15,698 nucleotides of DNA. Source: Glaciecola sp965658765. GTDB taxonomy: Bacteria; Pseudomonadota; Gammaproteobacteria; Enterobacterales; Alteromonadaceae. How positions within the stretch are numbered: position 1 is the first letter of the stretch; each line of letters starts with the position of its first letter. Location: assembly GCA_965658765.1 (NCBI GenBank), contig CBFHTO010000070.1, positions 1 through 15,698 on the forward strand, read 5' to 3'. The notes beneath the pieces are model-generated. The model did not search any database. It worked only from the letters and a program-made list of their open reading frames with translations, and was not told the DNA's origin. Below, piece by piece: positions 14,108-15,698 of the stretch. The position numbers and the translations under genes are program-made.

Positions 14108-15130
14108 TTAGCACTCAACCTGAGCCTTATATTCACTAGGTGTTTTGCCGGTATATTCTTTAAATACTTTATTAAACGAGGCTTTGGAGCTAAAGCCAGC
14201 ATCGGTATAAAGTCTGGTAAATGAATCAGAAGATTGCGCATCCAACGCCTGACAAATGTGGTGAATACGATATTCATTTATGTATTCGTTAAATGACTTG
14301 TTAGCTACGGTATTGATTGCACGTGAGATATCTCTAGGTTGTAATCCACTTAATTCACTTACGTCACTCAATGTAAGTCGAGGTGTTAAAAACCACTGAT
14401 TTTTTAAAATCAATTTATCTAGCTCACTAAATGCAGAGCAATAATTTTCAGACTCAGGTTTAGCTTCAGAATGAAGGTTGGTCAGAGTGACTTTGTGAGG
14501 CTCAGATAGCGCTTTTTGGTCGATTAATTTGATTGTGATGATCATCGCGACCACTAACCAAACCATATTGTTTACAGCTTGGCCGATGAGGTTTAATTCA
14601 TATGGGAGAAACTGCTGACTATTGAGCCTTACCAAATCGACTAGGTTGAACAACGCCATAGCCACCAAAACCCAGACTAACCAATTAAGCGAAAAATCAT
14701 CAGAGTCAGAACGTTGTTCATCCAGAGCTTGCTTATATTTTATAAGCAAAGTGGCGGAGAAATAAGCGTAAACGACTCGCCATACAGTCCCGATCACTAT
14801 AACTACCCCAACATGTGAGGTAAACAGCAATACTGGGGCAACAGGCAACAGGTGCATCCAGTCACTGCTGCGAAGTGTTTGATTGGTTATATGTTTTGTC
14901 GCTAGATAACCCGCAGGACCAAACAACATAATAAAAACAGGACTGAGTAAGTAGATATCTCGCGTGATACCTGTTTCTTCGAAGATGTTTACTGCCGAAG
15001 CAAGGGCGATTAAGACAAGCAGGAGAGCAACCTCAACAAACGGACTTTTTCGCCACAATAACAAAGCGCCTAATATTGAAATACCAACAGTGGCAGCTTG
15101 AATTAAGTTAACGAAATTGAGTGAATTCAT
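14108..15130 (-). CDS. Membrane-anchored AraC-family transcriptional regulator
   Basis: The 340-residue protein has about seven hydrophobic helices in residues 7-215, then a linker and a C-terminal AraC DNA-binding domain (about 235-337). That domain has two helix-turn-helix units: LTLSDVSELSGLQPRDISRA and, near the end, AGFSSKASFNKVFKEYTGKTPSEYK, the classical AraC signature. Membrane AraC regulators of this build sense an envelope or membrane-soluble signal while binding chromosomal DNA from the membrane. The likely target is the co-directional amidohydrolase 109 bp downstream, its own promoter, or both. The start ATG at 15130 has only a weak ribosome site. A possible promoter upstream is TTGGGA, 17 bp, GATAAA on the minus strand. 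Confidence 0.88.
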   Translation of the reverse strand: MNSLNFVNLIQAATVGISILGALLLWRKSPFVEVALLLVLIALASAVNIFEETGITRDIYLLSPVFIMLFGPAGYLATKHITNQTLRSSDWMHLLPVAPVLLFTSHVGVVIVIGTVWRVVYAYFSATLLIKYKQALDEQRSDSDDFSLNWLVWVLVAMALFNLVDLVRLNSQQFLPYELNLIGQAVNNMVWLVVAMIITIKLIDQKALSEPHKVTLTNLHSEAKPESENYCSAFSELDKLILKNQWFLTPRLTLSDVSELSGLQPRDISRAINTVANKSFNEYINEYRIHHICQALDAQSSDSFTRLYTDAGFSSKASFNKVFKEYTGKTPSEYKAQVEC

Positions 15131-15191
15131 ATTGTACTATCTAATGGACGGATTAATTCCTTTATCGATCATGTTCTCATGTATCCCAAAA

Positions 15192-15203
15192 TACGTAAAC
15201 GTA
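15192..15203. repeat. Inverted repeat TACGT-AA-ACGTA upstream of the AraC-type gene
   Basis: The two 5-bp arms are perfect complements around AA, about 65 bp ahead of the regulator's start codon. The position suits an operator, but the arms are short. Confidence 0.3.
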
Positions 15204-15425
15204 ATTTAAAGGGAGTTTTACACTGTGAAAAGTGTGCATTGAATTTCGGGGTGATTACACGGTCATACACACCCAAAATGATGAAAAAATTAATACTACA
15301 ATTTGTCTATTAGAATTCGTACCTTGGGAGGAACTTAGGAGGCAGACTATAGTAGTTATTATAAATAATTTGTGGATTGATTTTCTGGATATTTGTTGAT
15401 GTGTAAAAATGCAGAAGCAGATCCG

Positions 15426-15515
15426 ATGAATAAATTTTTATTGAATCGTCTCTACTTGTTAAAACGGTCTGTCATTATTTGTTTTTTTGTCATAGGCTCG
15501 TCACGATTATATTAA
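15426..15515 (+). CDS. Possible 29-residue hydrophobic peptide
   Basis: ATG at 15426 to TAA at 15513-15515. The peptide begins MNKFLLNRLYLLKRS and continues with a hydrophobic stretch (VIICFFVIGSS), so it looks like a small membrane peptide or the signal-peptide remnant of a lost exported protein. The ribosome site is weak. It faces the end of the TPR gene entering from the right. I do not recognise it, and it may well be chance. Confidence 0.2.
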   Translation: MNKFLLNRLYLLKRSVIICFFVIGSSRLY

Positions 15516-15532
15516 TGTAAATCCAGTCTTGT

Positions 15533-15698
15533 TTATGGACTATAGACATAGTTATTGCTGACATAATCACTTTTGAAATCGCTTTTAATCTCTAAAGCTT
15601 TTTGGAATGTAACCTGCGCTTTCTTCGGCTCATTCATACTTAAATACGCAAATGCGAGACTATCATAAACTTGCGGTGCATCTGGGAACATTGAAGGT
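15533..15698 (-). CDS. TPR-containing protein, C-terminal end (cut by window edge)
   Basis: On the minus strand a frame enters from the right edge and ends at TAA (15533-15535), giving about 54 residues. It reads FPDAPQVYDSLAFAYLSMNE, then KKAQVTFQKALEIKSDF and a short tail ending YSP. The pattern of small and aromatic residues (YDSLAFAYL followed by AxxxFQKALEI) is a tetratricopeptide repeat. A single TPR at the extreme C-terminus is common in exported serine hydrolases and esterases, but the rest of this protein is outside the window, so its activity is unknown. Confidence 0.7.
   Translation of the reverse strand, partial: PSMFPDAPQVYDSLAFAYLSMNEPKKAQVTFQKALEIKSDFKSDYVSNNYVYSP

Larger units (their letters stand above)
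15131..15532. other. Gene-poor stretch ahead of the AraC-type regulator
   Basis: This AT-rich stretch of about 400 bp holds no convincing gene. The part next to 15130 should contain the promoter of the AraC-type gene. A short inverted repeat is at 15192-15203, and a weaker one is at 15220-15235 (ACACT, 6-nt loop, AGTGT). A 29-codon frame (15426-15515, plus) is the longest small ORF that I noticed. Confidence 0.6.

Noticed and set aside
15220..15235. ACACT/AGTGT hairpin as a terminator or operator
   Set aside because: It has only 5-bp arms and no T-run, and it is far from the nearest start codon.

Overview
The window reads like a chromosomal segment of a low-to-mid GC marine gammaproteobacterium. 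Codon choice, many exported hydrolases and the gene families suggest Alteromonadales (Pseudoalteromonas, Shewanella, Colwellia or a relative). This is judged by eye, without a database search, and no species is claimed. I see no tRNA, rRNA, CRISPR array or insertion sequence.

Left part, minus strand. The N-terminus of an exported protein runs off the left edge (1-56). A MarR-type regulator gene (about 211-705) carries an in-frame TAA and looks dead. It lies directly after an intact exported serine beta-lactamase-like hydrolase (683-2215). A PD40/TolB-like periplasmic protein (2381-2827) is cut to roughly its N-terminal half. This part of the window shows decay.

Centre. A two-component pair (response regulator 3973-4656, then an overlapping histidine kinase 2787-3986) is divergent from a tight three-gene operon. 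The operon encodes an ABC ATPase (4837-5712), an ABC-2 permease fused to a periplasmic M1-type metallopeptidase (5727-9326), and a small exported protein of unknown function (9323-10054). Each divergent promoter carries a direct repeat TTTACA-N5-TTTACA whose downstream copy sits at the -35 position, followed by TAATAA. A third copy of the same repeat lies at 10075-10091, ahead of an exported alpha/beta hydrolase (10193-11614). The simplest model is an envelope-sensing circuit controlling a transporter/peptidase and at least one periplasmic hydrolase. The repeat equals the published CpxR box pattern (GTAAA-N5-GTAAA), so a distant CpxR could be the binder instead of the linked regulator.

Right part. 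A second exported alpha/beta hydrolase of the esterase-D type (11740-12561) has a modified nucleophile elbow. It faces, across a short gap, a minus-strand pair: a membrane-anchored AraC-type regulator (14108-15130) upstream of an amidohydrolase lipoprotein (12640-13998). A perfect 12-bp palindrome lies between the two. About 400 bp with no convincing gene follow, then the C-terminal TPR end of a protein that enters from the right edge (15533-15698, minus).

The most interesting unit is the two-component/ABC-2-M1/companion cluster with its repeated operator.
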